Shown: positions 1 through 8,476 of the stretch, one piece after another
Layout of the letters: each line of letters begins with the position of its first letter
Position numbering within the stretch: position 1 is the stretch's first letter
Source of the DNA: Nocardia terrae
GTDB taxonomy: Bacteria > Actinomycetota > Actinomycetes > Mycobacteriales > Mycobacteriaceae
NCBI RefSeq assembly: GCF_009760405.1
Contig: NZ_WRPP01000004.1
Span: forward strand, 682,001-746,000
DNA: 64,000 nt
Reading direction: 5' to 3'
Program-made: the position numbers and the translations under genes
Notes under the pieces: model-generated
Told to the model about the DNA's origin: nothing
Seen by the model: only the letters and a program-made list of their open reading frames with translations
Databases searched by the model: none

Positions 1-2186
1 GCGAGGGCCGCGTGGTCGCCGTTGCGCCGGGCCAGCCCGACGAGCACGCCGTGCGCGAGCAGGCGGTCGCGCGGATCCAGTTGCGCGAGCGGGACTTCCG
101 CCATGAGGGTGGCGGCCGAGTGCTCGTCCCCGCCCAGCATGGCCACCCACGCGCCCAGCACCAGGCGCTGGGGATCGCGGGCGGGACCGCGCAGGGCGTC
201 GGCGGCGCGCCGCGGATCACCCATGCTCAGGCACAGCAGCACCGCGATCGACACCGCCGAGCACGGGAGGAAGCGGTCGCCGCCGTCGTCGGCGGGTGCC
301 GGGCCGGAGTGCGCCGCGTGCATCAGGGCCGACGCCGCGGAGACGGCCGCGCCCCGGTGGGCCTGCGCCGGCGACGCGAAGCGCTGGGAGGCCAGCGTGG
401 TCGGCGCGATGGCCCGCATCTCGCCGGTGAATCCCGTTGGCGCGGACACGGCTCCGAAGGCGGGCGGGGTAGCGGACCCGGGCCGGGCCGCCGCACTTTG
501 CGACTGATCGGCCGGGTCCCCGGTCGTCCGGTGGCCGGGATCCGCCCCGCGGCTCTGGATTCCGGCCGGAAGCACGCCGGACTGGCGGGGAGGCACGAGG
601 GTCGGAGGTTTGATGCGTTCCCGGCGATCGTGGTCGGCACCGCTGGAGCCCGCCGAATGCGTCGAGGATCGGTTCGCGGCCGTGAAAGACGTTGGCGGCG
701 GCACGTATCCGATATCGCCGGGTGCGCGCCGCGCGCCGCCGTGGCCGGATCCGGGCGAGTCGGTGGGACCGCCCGTGAGGCCGGGGGATCCGATCGAGTC
801 GAACAGGGCGTTGGCGATCAGCGCGGCGCGCGAAGTGGCCTCGGTGGGCGGCCACTGGGCGGCGTTCACCGAAAGGATCTGTGCGCCTTGGGCGTCGCCG
901 GACAAATACAGCGCGGTCGCGGCGACCGCCCAGTCCGGGCCGACCCGGGTGGGGCCGAGCCAGGTGTAGAGCTGCGCGGCGCGATCGGCGAGACCCCGGC
1001 GGGTCCACACGCCCGCGCAGATGCGGACCGCGGCGGCCAGGTCGGCCAGCGGAATGGCCGGATCGGCCAGGGTCGGCTCGGCCAGGCGCAGCGCGGTGTC
1101 GCCGTCCCCGGCCCGGGCCGCGGCGTCGGCCCAGCGGACCGCGAGCGCGTCGGGATCGGCTCCGGCGGCGGCCGCGGCGGCGTAGTGCCGGACCGCCTCG
1201 TCGCCCGCCTTCTCCGCGGCGGCGCAGAGGAATTCGGCGAGCCGCTCGTCACGGACACCGGACTCGGCGAGCAGCAGCGCGGTGTGAGCGCGCAGTAGAC
1301 CGGCGTCCAGGCGGGCGTGCAGCAGGCGGCGCGCGACCGTCAGGAAGCGGCGGTCGCCGACCAGGGTGCGCAGCGGCGGGACGGCCGGGGCGAGCAGCAG
1401 ATCGGCATCGGTGACGAGGGCGCTGCCGCGGGCCCGGTCCACCAGATCCTGTGCGGCCGCGGGGGTCAGGTCGAGGACCTCGGTGAGTTCACCGGTGTCC
1501 AGGCCCGCGCCGATGGCCGCCACCACGAGCGCGTCCAGCAGGTCCGGATCGGCGTCGTCGAGACGGGCCCGCGCCCAGGCGGTCACCGCCTGGTCCACCG
1601 CGCTCACGCCCGCGTCCAGGCGGGTCGCGCAGGCGGCGGTCAGGGCCGCCACCACGCCGCCGTGGATGCCGGCGGTCTGGCGGTGGATGTGCTGGGCCAG
1701 CCCGCGCGGCACCATCATGCCCAGTTCCCGTGCGAACGGGGCGATCTCGGTCGCGCCCAGGGCGCGCAGATCGATCACCCGGCCGCGTCGCGCCACCAGA
1801 TCGGTGAGGCCGCGCAGGCGCGGGTCGTGCGGTCGCGGACGCAGGCCGATCACGACCGGGAACTCCCCGGCTTCGGCCGCGGCGCACAGTAGGTCGAACT
1901 CGGCCGCGCCCAGGGTGTGGGCGTCGTCCACGATCAGGGCGATCCGGGCGCGTCCCGGATGGCCGTCCGGGCGCGCCGCGCCGGATGGACGCAGCGCCTG
2001 CGCCGGACTGTCGGTGAGCGGAACGCCGCGGGCGCGCAGCCGGGCCCGGATGGCTCCCAGCAGCGTGGACTTACCGGTGCCGGAGCGGCCTCGGATGAGA
2101 TACAGCGCCGCGGTGGAATCGTCGGAATCCAGTTCCCGGAATATCTCTCGCGCGCCCGGGAGCGAATCGAGCGCGACTGGGGTCAT
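1..2186 (-). CDS. IniR/Rv0339c-like AAA (LuxR-type) ATP-dependent regulator, C-terminus cut off
   Basis: The gene is read leftward and runs off the left edge, so 728 N-terminal residues are visible. It begins with an ATP-binding domain: Walker A GRSGTGKST at about residues 33-41 and a Walker B-like IALIVDDAH at about 82-90. A long Ala/Leu-rich helical repeat region follows, as in large LuxR/MalT-type STAND regulators; any C-terminal HTH would lie outside the window. It starts 22 bases after the Hsp70-like gene on the same strand, so the two probably share a transcript. Its place beside iniB, iniA and iniC matches M. tuberculosis Rv0339c (IniR), reported to control iniBAC. The regulator role is inferred from fold and position because no DNA-binding domain can be seen. 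Confidence 0.8.
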   Translation of the reverse strand, partial: MTPVALDSLPGAREIFRELDSDDSTAALYLIRGRSGTGKSTLLGAIRARLRARGVPLTDSPAQALRPSGAARPDGHPGRARIALIVDDAHTLGAAEFDLLCAAAEAGEFPVVIGLRPRPHDPRLRGLTDLVARRGRVIDLRALGATEIAPFARELGMMVPRGLAQHIHRQTAGIHGGVVAALTAACATRLDAGVSAVDQAVTAWARARLDDADPDLLDALVVAAIGAGLDTGELTEVLDLTPAAAQDLVDRARGSALVTDADLLLAPAVPPLRTLVGDRRFLTVARRLLHARLDAGLLRAHTALLLAESGVRDERLAEFLCAAAEKAGDEAVRHYAAAAAAGADPDALAVRWADAAARAGDGDTALRLAEPTLADPAIPLADLAAAVRICAGVWTRRGLADRAAQLYTWLGPTRVGPDWAVAATALYLSGDAQGAQILSVNAAQWPPTEATSRAALIANALFDSIGSPGLTGGPTDSPGSGHGGARRAPGDIGYVPPPTSFTAANRSSTHSAGSSGADHDRRERIKPPTLVPPRQSGVLPAGIQSRGADPGHRTTGDPADQSQSAAARPGSATPPAFGAVSAPTGFTGEMRAIAPTTLASQRFASPAQAHRGAAVSAASALMHAAHSGPAPADDGGDRFLPCSAVSIAVLLCLSMGDPRRAADALRGPARDPQRLVLGAWVAMLGGDEHSAATLMAEVPLAQLDPRDRLLAHGVLVGLARRNGDHAAL

Positions 2187-2208
2187 GCCTGTCACGAAGA
2201 ACCAACTC

Positions 2209-3957
2209 TCAGCCGCCGGTGTGCGGAACTACTTGCGGCACCGCCGGGAGGGCGTTGCCGAGTCCGTCGACGGTGTTGTTCAGGGCTCCGGGGAGCGAGG
2301 GGGCCGCGGGCGCCTGGGGGACCTGCGGCTGGGTCGGCTGGGGCAGTTGCACCTGGGTCGGCGGCTGCGGGTCGGGGGTGGACTGCTGAGTCGACGGTGA
2401 CTGCTGAGCCGGATTCTGTTGCGGGGCAGGGGTATCGGCCTGGGCGCCCGGGTCCGTGGCCGCGGGGGCGGCGGCATCGGTGGTCGCCGGCGCGCCCGCG
2501 CCCGGTTGTTGCACGGGCTTGGTGGCGGCGATCGGACTGCCCGGCACGGGCGAGGGCCGGCCGGGGGCGGCGGCGCTGGTGGTCGGGGCGGGAGCGTCCA
2601 GTGCCACCGCCGAGGCCGAAGGAGACTGCGGCCCCGCGGGACTCGCGGGGGAGGACGGCGTCCCGGTGCCCATGGCCAGGGTTCCGGTGGCGACCGCGGC
2701 CACCGCGAGCGCGGCCGCGCCGAAGACGGCCAGCCGCTTCCAGTGGCGGAAACCGGCGGTCGGCTCCTCGGCCGGGAGGTCCGGCAGGAGCGGAACCCGC
2801 TGGGACTCGGTGGATTTCGTGGCGGCCGCGGTGTCGTGGGCCGCCGTGGGACCGGCTAGGGAGTCGGCGCGGACGCGTTGTGGAAGCCCGGCCGCGGTCC
2901 GCGGAGGGGTGGCGGCGGCCTGGGCGTATCCGGTCCGGCCGCCGGCGATGGCCGGGTGTGCCTCGGTCTCGGTGATATCGGCCAGCAGGTCCGCGGCCAG
3001 CAGTGCCGCGCCGTGCGCGCTCAGCTGAGCGGGATCGGCGGCGGCCGCGACCGGAATGCCGAACTCGGTGGACAGCAACTCGGTTACCAGCGGGATGCTC
3101 GCACCGCCGCCGGTGAGCAGGAAGCCGTCCAGATCGGCGATGGAAACACCGGCGCGGCGCAGGGCCTCACGAACCAGATCGGTGGATGTGAGCAGTGGGC
3201 CGCGCAGCAGTTCTTCGATATCGTCGCGAACAAGTCGTACGTCCATATTCCCCAGGGCGGGCAAACGCACGGGGACCACGGTGGCGGTATTTGTGGAGAG
3301 GGATTCCTTCGCAATTTTGCAGCGAAGGCGGAGTGCCGCTAATTCTTGTTCCACCAACGGGTCGAACGGATCGAAATCCTTTTCGCCTACCGCATGGGCG
3401 AGCACGTAACGCATTGTCAGCAGATCGAATTCCGAACCGGCCACCGCAGTGGTACGTACCGGTTCGCCGAGCAGGCCCGACATGGCCCCCGTGCGTGCGA
3501 TCGAAACGGTCAGACCGGTCGCTCCCAGGTCGTATACCGCCATCGCGCCGTCGTGGCTGGACTCGTGTACCTCCTGCAGCCAGCGCATGGCCGCCGCGGG
3601 CTCCGGAACCAGAGCCACCGCGTCCAGCCCGGCCGCGGTCAGCGCGGTCCGCTGCACCTCCACCGTGTGCTGCGACCACCACGCCGGATAGCAGGCCACG
3701 ACCGCGTCGGCCGGACCCGCCTCGTCCATCGCGCGACCGACGGCCGTGGCCACCAGATCCGCTGCGCGAACAGCGGATCCGTCACGAGTGCGAATATCCA
3801 CGGGATCCCCGACCCGGGACAGGAAACTATCCGGAACTTCCGGCTCCGCGCCCAACATGCTGGGCCGGCTCTGTGCTCTGTGCTGTCCCCCCGAAGTAGT
3901 CACGGCAACGGTATTCGACGACCCGACAGTGATGCCGAGCGCCAGCCCCTGACTCAT
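2209..3957 (-). CDS. Membrane-anchored Hsp70-like ATPase with Pro/Ala-rich tail
   Basis: 582 residues. The N-terminal two-thirds is an actin/Hsp70-fold ATPase: LGITVGSSNTVAV resembles the DnaK phosphate-1 loop, AVYDLGATGLTVS the phosphate-2 loop, and FLLTGGGASIPLV the adenosine loop; EPAAAM matches the connecting EPTAAA motif. The DnaK substrate-binding domain is replaced by one membrane segment (about residues 407-428) and a roughly 155-residue tail rich in Pro, Ala, Ser and Gln, predicted to lie outside the membrane. The ATG at 3957 is chosen over one nine codons upstream because AGGGGA sits about six bases before it. It is divergent from iniB and just upstream of the IniR-like regulator. 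Its function is unknown; it may sense or act on envelope state for the ini system. Confidence 0.88.
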   Translation of the reverse strand: MSQGLALGITVGSSNTVAVTTSGGQHRAQSRPSMLGAEPEVPDSFLSRVGDPVDIRTRDGSAVRAADLVATAVGRAMDEAGPADAVVACYPAWWSQHTVEVQRTALTAAGLDAVALVPEPAAAMRWLQEVHESSHDGAMAVYDLGATGLTVSIARTGAMSGLLGEPVRTTAVAGSEFDLLTMRYVLAHAVGEKDFDPFDPLVEQELAALRLRCKIAKESLSTNTATVVPVRLPALGNMDVRLVRDDIEELLRGPLLTSTDLVREALRRAGVSIADLDGFLLTGGGASIPLVTELLSTEFGIPVAAAADPAQLSAHGAALLAADLLADITETEAHPAIAGGRTGYAQAAATPPRTAAGLPQRVRADSLAGPTAAHDTAAATKSTESQRVPLLPDLPAEEPTAGFRHWKRLAVFGAAALAVAAVATGTLAMGTGTPSSPASPAGPQSPSASAVALDAPAPTTSAAAPGRPSPVPGSPIAATKPVQQPGAGAPATTDAAAPAATDPGAQADTPAPQQNPAQQSPSTQQSTPDPQPPTQVQLPQPTQPQVPQAPAAPSLPGALNNTVDGLGNALPAVPQVVPHTGG

Positions 3958-4111
3958 TCGAGTTCCCCTGTCATTACCAACCACGCGTCGACGAGAGCGC
4001 GTGCCGAAAGCTCTTCGGTCCGATATGTACGAAAACCTCGGTCTAGGCCGGGCGGCCCACCGATCCTGTCGGTAGCTGGGGGGATCTTGTTACCGATTCC
4101 CCGACAGGTAT

Positions 4112-4124
4112 GGGGAAATTCCCC
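4112..4124. promoter_or_regulatory. Inverted repeat, candidate operator
   Basis: GGGGAA-A-TTCCCC is a perfect 6-base inverted repeat around one central base, 145 bases before the iniB start. It is too short and too far from any gene end to be a terminator. An operator role is inferred from position only. Confidence 0.5.
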
Positions 4125-4178
4125 TAATGTCCACCTTCCCCCGTAGCTGGGAGTTACCGAAGTTGGGGGAGTTCACCC

Positions 4179-4192
4179 CGTTACGCGTAACG
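4179..4192. promoter_or_regulatory. 14-base perfect palindrome, candidate iniB operator
   Basis: CGTTACGCGTAACG is its own reverse complement and lies 77 bases before the iniB ATG. Its GTTAC core resembles the direct repeats GTTACCGA upstream. It is suitable for a dimeric regulator; which protein binds is not shown. Confidence 0.55.
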
Positions 4193-4269
4193 CGTCGCGT
4201 TCCTAACGTGAAAGGAAATTCGAGCAGTGCGGGTCAGCGGGGCCCGCCCATCCAGGGAGACGATTTGCC

Positions 4270-6372
4270 ATGAGCCCCAACGCAATTCTCGAGTTCATCC
4301 TCAACCTGCTGCGTGACCACGAGGCCGCGGTGAGTTATTGCACCAATCCGGGCGCGGCCCTCGCCGCCGCCGGACTGGACAACGTGACCCCGGAGGACAT
4401 CGCGGCCGTCGCGCCGATGGTGGCCGAGTCCGCGCTGGTTGCGGGAGGTTCGCAGCTGTCCGACATCATCGCCGCGGGCGGTGCGACGGGTGCCGACACC
4501 GGACTGGCCGGCTCCACCGGGCTGGGAGCCGACACCGGTGTCGGCGCCGACGTGAGCGGCGGCACGAACGGTTCCGCCGCCCTCGGCGACACCGCGGGCG
4601 TCAACCTCGGCACCACGGCCGCCACCGGAGTGGTCCTGAACGGCGACACCGCCGCGGGCCTGGACCTGGGCCTGGCGAACAACATCGGTGCGGCGGTCGG
4701 CGCGGCCACCGACCTGGGTGCGGGCCTGTCCGCGGGCCTCGGCGGCGCGCTCGGCGTGGCCGGTGATGTCGCCACCGGGCTGGAAACCAACCTGGGCGGC
4801 GTCCTCGGTGCGCAGGCCGCCGCCGACCTGACCTCCGCCCTCACCGGCGGCCTCGACGCGGGCGCCGGCCTGCAGACCGGCTTGGCCGCAACCGTCGACG
4901 CGGCCGCGGGCCTCGGTGCGGGCCTGTCCGGCGCACTGGATTCGGCGGCCGGAATCCAGACGGGCCTGAACGGCATGGTGAATACCGCGGCCGATCTCGG
5001 CGGCCAGCTCGGAACCGGCCTCGGCGCAGGCATTTCCGGCCTTGCCGACGCCGCGGCGAACGTCGGCGCGGGCCTCGGCGCGGGGCTTTCCACGGGTATC
5101 GACAGCGCGTTGAACGCGGGTCTGGGCGTGCAGACCGGTCTCGGTGGTGCGGCGAACGTCGGCGGGCAACTCGGAACAGGTTTGGAGACCGGCCTTTCCG
5201 GTGCGGCCGACAGCATCGTCGGCGTCGGGAGCCAGCTGGGTGGCGACCTGAACACCGGCATCGCGGGCGGCGTGAACGCGGGCACCGGCCTCAATGCCGG
5301 AATCGACAGCCTGCTCGGCGTCGGAACGCAGGCCGAGGCGGGCTTGCAGACCGGTCTGAACGCGGGCGGAAACCTGGGCGCTCAGGTCGGAAGTGGCCTG
5401 GACACCGGCATTTCGGGCGTGACCAATACCGCGGCGGGGATCGGTACGGGCCTGCAGGGTGGGCTCGGCGCGGGTCTCGATACCGCGATCGGCGTCGGCG
5501 GCCAGCTCGGCACGGGTCTCGACACCGGAGTGCACACCGGTGCGGATCTGGGCGCTCAGCTCGGAAGCGGTTTGGAGACGGGCATTTCGGGTGTCGGCAA
5601 TGCCGCGGCCGGGGTCGGCGCGGGGCTCGACACCGGCCTGCACACCGGCGCTGATCTCGGCGCTCAGGTGGGAAGTGGGCTGGATACCGGGATTTCGGGC
5701 ATGGGAAATGCCGCGGCCGGGGTCGGCGCGGGGCTCGACACGGGCCTGCACACCGGTGCGGATCTCGGCGCTCAGGTGGGAAGTGGGCTGGATACCGGGA
5801 TTTCGGGTGTGGGTAATGCCGCGGCCGGGATCGGGACGGGCGTTCAGACCGGGGTTGGTGCGGGCCTGGATACCGGCCTGCACACCGGTGCGGATCTCGG
5901 TGGGCAGCTCGGAAGCGGTTTGGAGACGGGCATTTCCGGTGTCGGCAATGCGGCTACCGGGGTCGGGGCACAGGTGGGGAGTGGCCTGGACGCGGGCGCG
6001 CATTCGGCGGTGGGGGTCGGGTCGCAGCTCGGATCGGGCGTGGATACCGGGCTGACCGGGGTCGGGCATGCTGTTGCCGGGGTCGGAACCGGTTTGGACG
6101 CGGGTGTTTCCGGCGCCGGGCAGGGCGCGGGTGGTGTGCAGGTGGGCAGTGGCCTCGATGGAGGGGTGCACGGCGGGACCGCGGTGGACACCGGGCTGCA
6201 CGGAGTCGGCGGCAATCCTTGGGCGGGAGTGGATGTTTCGCAGGCGTTCGGCGGCGGGGTGCACGCGACCGGGCCGGATGCGTCGCTGTTCGGCGACACC
6301 ACCGCGCACACCGGGGCGGATCTCGGAGCGCACGCCGGCGGGGACATCGTCGGGGACATGCTGCACTCGTAG
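4270..6372 (+). CDS. iniB: IniB-like Gly/Ala-rich repeat protein
   Basis: 700 residues. The first 60 or so form the recognisable IniB N-terminal domain (helical, containing ILEFILNLLRDHEAAVSY and an AAGLDNVTPEDI segment). The rest is a low-complexity Gly/Ala/Leu/Thr repeat built from phrases such as AGLQTG, GADLG and GVGNAAAG, with near-identical 36-residue units in the C-terminal half. Actinobacterial IniB proteins are cell-envelope associated and induced by cell-wall antibiotics such as isoniazid and ethambutol; their biochemical role is unknown. There is no clear signal peptide. The start is supported by AGGGAGA nine bases upstream. It is followed by a hairpin and then the two dynamin-like genes, as in mycobacterial iniBAC. 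Confidence 0.9.
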   Translation: MSPNAILEFILNLLRDHEAAVSYCTNPGAALAAAGLDNVTPEDIAAVAPMVAESALVAGGSQLSDIIAAGGATGADTGLAGSTGLGADTGVGADVSGGTNGSAALGDTAGVNLGTTAATGVVLNGDTAAGLDLGLANNIGAAVGAATDLGAGLSAGLGGALGVAGDVATGLETNLGGVLGAQAAADLTSALTGGLDAGAGLQTGLAATVDAAAGLGAGLSGALDSAAGIQTGLNGMVNTAADLGGQLGTGLGAGISGLADAAANVGAGLGAGLSTGIDSALNAGLGVQTGLGGAANVGGQLGTGLETGLSGAADSIVGVGSQLGGDLNTGIAGGVNAGTGLNAGIDSLLGVGTQAEAGLQTGLNAGGNLGAQVGSGLDTGISGVTNTAAGIGTGLQGGLGAGLDTAIGVGGQLGTGLDTGVHTGADLGAQLGSGLETGISGVGNAAAGVGAGLDTGLHTGADLGAQVGSGLDTGISGMGNAAAGVGAGLDTGLHTGADLGAQVGSGLDTGISGVGNAAAGIGTGVQTGVGAGLDTGLHTGADLGGQLGSGLETGISGVGNAATGVGAQVGSGLDAGAHSAVGVGSQLGSGVDTGLTGVGHAVAGVGTGLDAGVSGAGQGAGGVQVGSGLDGGVHGGTAVDTGLHGVGGNPWAGVDVSQAFGGGVHATGPDASLFGDTTAHTGADLGAHAGGDIVGDMLHS
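5539..5970 (+). repeat. Tandem 108-base (36-residue) repeats inside iniB
   Basis: Units begin at 5539, 5647, 5755 and 5887, each opening with GADLGAQ or GADLGGQ and ending in GLDTGLHT where complete. The first two units are exactly 108 bases. The third is 132 because of an inserted eight-residue phrase (near TGVQTGVG), and the fourth degenerates after NAATG. Near-identity at DNA level points to recent unequal exchange and makes unit number likely to vary between strains. Confidence 0.85.
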
Positions 6373-6383
6373 TTTGAGGGGTC

Positions 6384-6410
6384 GCTCACCGCGGCTTCGT
6401 CGCGGTGAGC
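6384..6410 (+). terminator. Hairpin between iniB and iniA-like gene
   Basis: GCTCACCGCG / CGCGGTGAGC form a perfect 10-base stem around a 7-base loop, 11 bases after the iniB stop and 15 before the preferred iniA start. There is no T-run, so it may act as an attenuator or RNA-processing element that lowers iniA expression relative to iniB, rather than as a full terminator. Confidence 0.6.
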
Positions 6411-6425
6411 GGGTTCTCTCGGAAC

Positions 6426-8318
6426 ATGGACGGCTGGAATAGGTTCGGTGAGCAAGCTGTGACGGGCATGGTGGCGGCGAATCCGCTGTTGACGATGGTG
6501 TCGGAGACCATCGAGGTGGCGCGGGCCGCGCGTCGCGGGGACCTGGTCGCCAGGCTGGAGACGGTGGCGGGCAAGGTCCGGGATCCGCGGCGGCGGATCG
6601 TGGTGGCCGGGTTGGGGAACCAGGGCAAGAGCCGGTTCGTCAACGCGCTCGTCAATCTGGAGGTCTGCCCGGTCGCCGACGACGCGACCACCCGGGTGAC
6701 CACCGTGCTGTCCTACGGCGAACAGCCGCGCGCGACCGTCGTCGCGGCCGGGGCCGACGGCGGTGAGAACACCCGGGAGCCGCTGCCGTTCGAGGCGATT
6801 CCCGCGGTGACCGCGCGCAGCCCCCAGGGCCGCGCGGTGCTGCGGCTGGAGCTGGAAGCGCCCAGCCGGCTGCTCGCCGACGGCATCGTGATGGTCGACA
6901 CCCCCGGACTCGGTGCGCACGGAACCACCGGCGCGGCAGCCGTTCTCGGTCAGGTCCCGGCGGCGGACGCGGTACTGGTGCTGACCGACGCCTCCACCGA
7001 GCTCACCGAGACCGAGGTGGATTTCCTGCGCCAGGTGCGCGAACTCTGCCCGGCGGTGGCGGTGCTGGTCACCAAGATCGACCTGTACCCGCACTGGCGG
7101 CAGGTGTTCGAGGCGAACCGCAAACACCTGCGCGCCAACGGGCTCGAGCTGCCGATGCTGCCGGTGTCGGCGGTGCTGCGCGCCCACGCCATGCGCCTGC
7201 GCGACGAGGGCCTGGGCCGCGAGTCCGGATTCGGGCTGGTGTTCCAGTTCCTGCGCGAGCAGGTGGTGGCCCGGGATCAGGCGGCCCTGCAGCGCGCGGT
7301 CGCCCTCGACATCTCCTCGGCCGCAGAGCATCTGGCCCTCGCGCTGGGTAGTGAGCTGGTGGCGCTGCGGGATCCGGAGCGGGGTGCGGCGGCCATTCGC
7401 GAATTGCACTCCGCCAAGGCCGAGGCCGAGAAGCTGCACCGCCACACCGCCGCCTGGCAACAGACCCTCGGCGACGGCATCACCGATCTGGCCGGCGACA
7501 TCGACCATGACCTGCGCGATCGCCTGCGCGATATCGCCCGCACCGCCGAGGACTGGATCGACGAGCACGATCCGGGCCGGCACTGGGACAGCATGGACGA
7601 ATGGCTCACCGCCACCGTCGGTTCGGCGGTCGGTGACAATCTGGTGTGGACCGGCACCCGCGCGGTGCGGCTGGCGGAGAAGGTGGCCGGTCACTTCACC
7701 GACCTGGGCGCGGTGGACCTGCCCGAGGTTCGCGACACCCTCGACGGTGCGTCGCGCACGAAGGCCTGCACCCTGGCCGATCTGGAACCCGATCTGGGGT
7801 TGAGCCACAAACTGCTGGTCGGTGTGCGCGGCTCCTACGGCGGCGTGATCATGGCGGGGATGGTCGGCACCATGGCGGGGATGGCGCTGATCAATCCGCT
7901 CTCGCTGGGCGCGGGAGTCCTGCTGGGCGGCAAGGCCTTCAGTGACGACAAGAAGGCCCGGCTGGCCAAACGCCGCGCCGACGCCAAGCTGGCGGTGCGC
8001 CGCTATCTCGACGACATAGCCTTCCACACCGGCAAGGAGACCAAGGACCGCCTGCACCGCATCCACCGTCTGCTGCGCGACCACTTCACCGCCATCGCCG
8101 ACCGCACGTTGCGCTCGATCGACGAATCCCTGCGCGCCGCCCAGGAGGCCGCCAACCTCGAAGCCGCCCGCCGCACCGAACGCGCCACCGAACTCGACCG
8201 CCGCCTCCGCGTGGTGGCCCAACTTCGCCACCACGCCAACACCCTCCTCGGCCCCGAGCCCCCTCCCACCCTGGCCCCGAACACTTTGCCTCAGCTCCCA
8301 CCCGCCGCCGACCGCTGA
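6426..8318 (+). CDS. iniA: IniA-like bacterial dynamin GTPase
   Basis: 630 residues from the ATG at 6426. A GTG at 6405 would add seven residues but lies inside the preceding hairpin. GTPase motifs are G1 GLGNQGKS (about 62-69), G3 DTPGL (about 158-162) and G4 TKID (about 216-219). A hydrophobic segment at about residues 475-502 (GTMAGMALINPLSLGAGV) sits where bacterial dynamins carry their membrane-inserting paddle, flanked by long charged helices. In M. tuberculosis IniA is a membrane-fission dynamin induced by cell-wall stress. The second dynamin gene lies 158 bases downstream, as in iniBAC. Confidence 0.9.
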   Translation: MDGWNRFGEQAVTGMVAANPLLTMVSETIEVARAARRGDLVARLETVAGKVRDPRRRIVVAGLGNQGKSRFVNALVNLEVCPVADDATTRVTTVLSYGEQPRATVVAAGADGGENTREPLPFEAIPAVTARSPQGRAVLRLELEAPSRLLADGIVMVDTPGLGAHGTTGAAAVLGQVPAADAVLVLTDASTELTETEVDFLRQVRELCPAVAVLVTKIDLYPHWRQVFEANRKHLRANGLELPMLPVSAVLRAHAMRLRDEGLGRESGFGLVFQFLREQVVARDQAALQRAVALDISSAAEHLALALGSELVALRDPERGAAAIRELHSAKAEAEKLHRHTAAWQQTLGDGITDLAGDIDHDLRDRLRDIARTAEDWIDEHDPGRHWDSMDEWLTATVGSAVGDNLVWTGTRAVRLAEKVAGHFTDLGAVDLPEVRDTLDGASRTKACTLADLEPDLGLSHKLLVGVRGSYGGVIMAGMVGTMAGMALINPLSLGAGVLLGGKAFSDDKKARLAKRRADAKLAVRRYLDDIAFHTGKETKDRLHRIHRLLRDHFTAIADRTLRSIDESLRAAQEAANLEAARRTERATELDRRLRVVAQLRHHANTLLGPEPPPTLAPNTLPQLPPAADR

Positions 8319-8337
8319 GCGTGCCGCGCGACGGAGT

Positions 8338-8354
8338 GCGGCCATAGTGGCCGC
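8338..8354 (+). terminator. Small hairpin after iniA-like gene
   Basis: GCGGCCA-TAG-TGGCCGC is a perfect 7-base stem with a 3-base loop, 19 bases after the iniA stop. It has no T-tract. It may limit read-through into the iniC-like gene or mark a processing site. Confidence 0.4.
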
Positions 8355-8476
8355 GGTCGGCGTGTCCGAACTGGGAATCGGCTGTGAGAGGCGCCCGGAT
8401 CTGATAACGATTCGGCGCGTCCGGGCGAATGCCAGGCGATGCGTGGAGGTGCGGTGTGCTTCGGAATCGGGAGCCT

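Larger units (their letters stand above)
3958..4269. promoter_or_regulatory. Divergent promoter region between Hsp70-like gene and iniB
   Basis: This 312-base gap holds no credible gene. It separates the leftward Hsp70-like/regulator pair from rightward iniB and contains two perfect dyads (4112-4124 and 4179-4192). It also has an 8-base direct repeat GTTACCGA at 4089-4096 and 4153-4160, 64 bases apart. The iniB ribosome site AGGGAGA is at 4254-4260. The density of symmetry suggests regulator binding for both directions, with the IniR-like protein the obvious candidate. Confidence 0.7.

Noticed and set aside
4234..6366. 710-codon open frame antisense to iniB
   Set aside because: It mirrors the repeat structure and third-position GC of iniB, has no family motifs, and the sense frame has the conserved IniB N-terminus and ribosome site.
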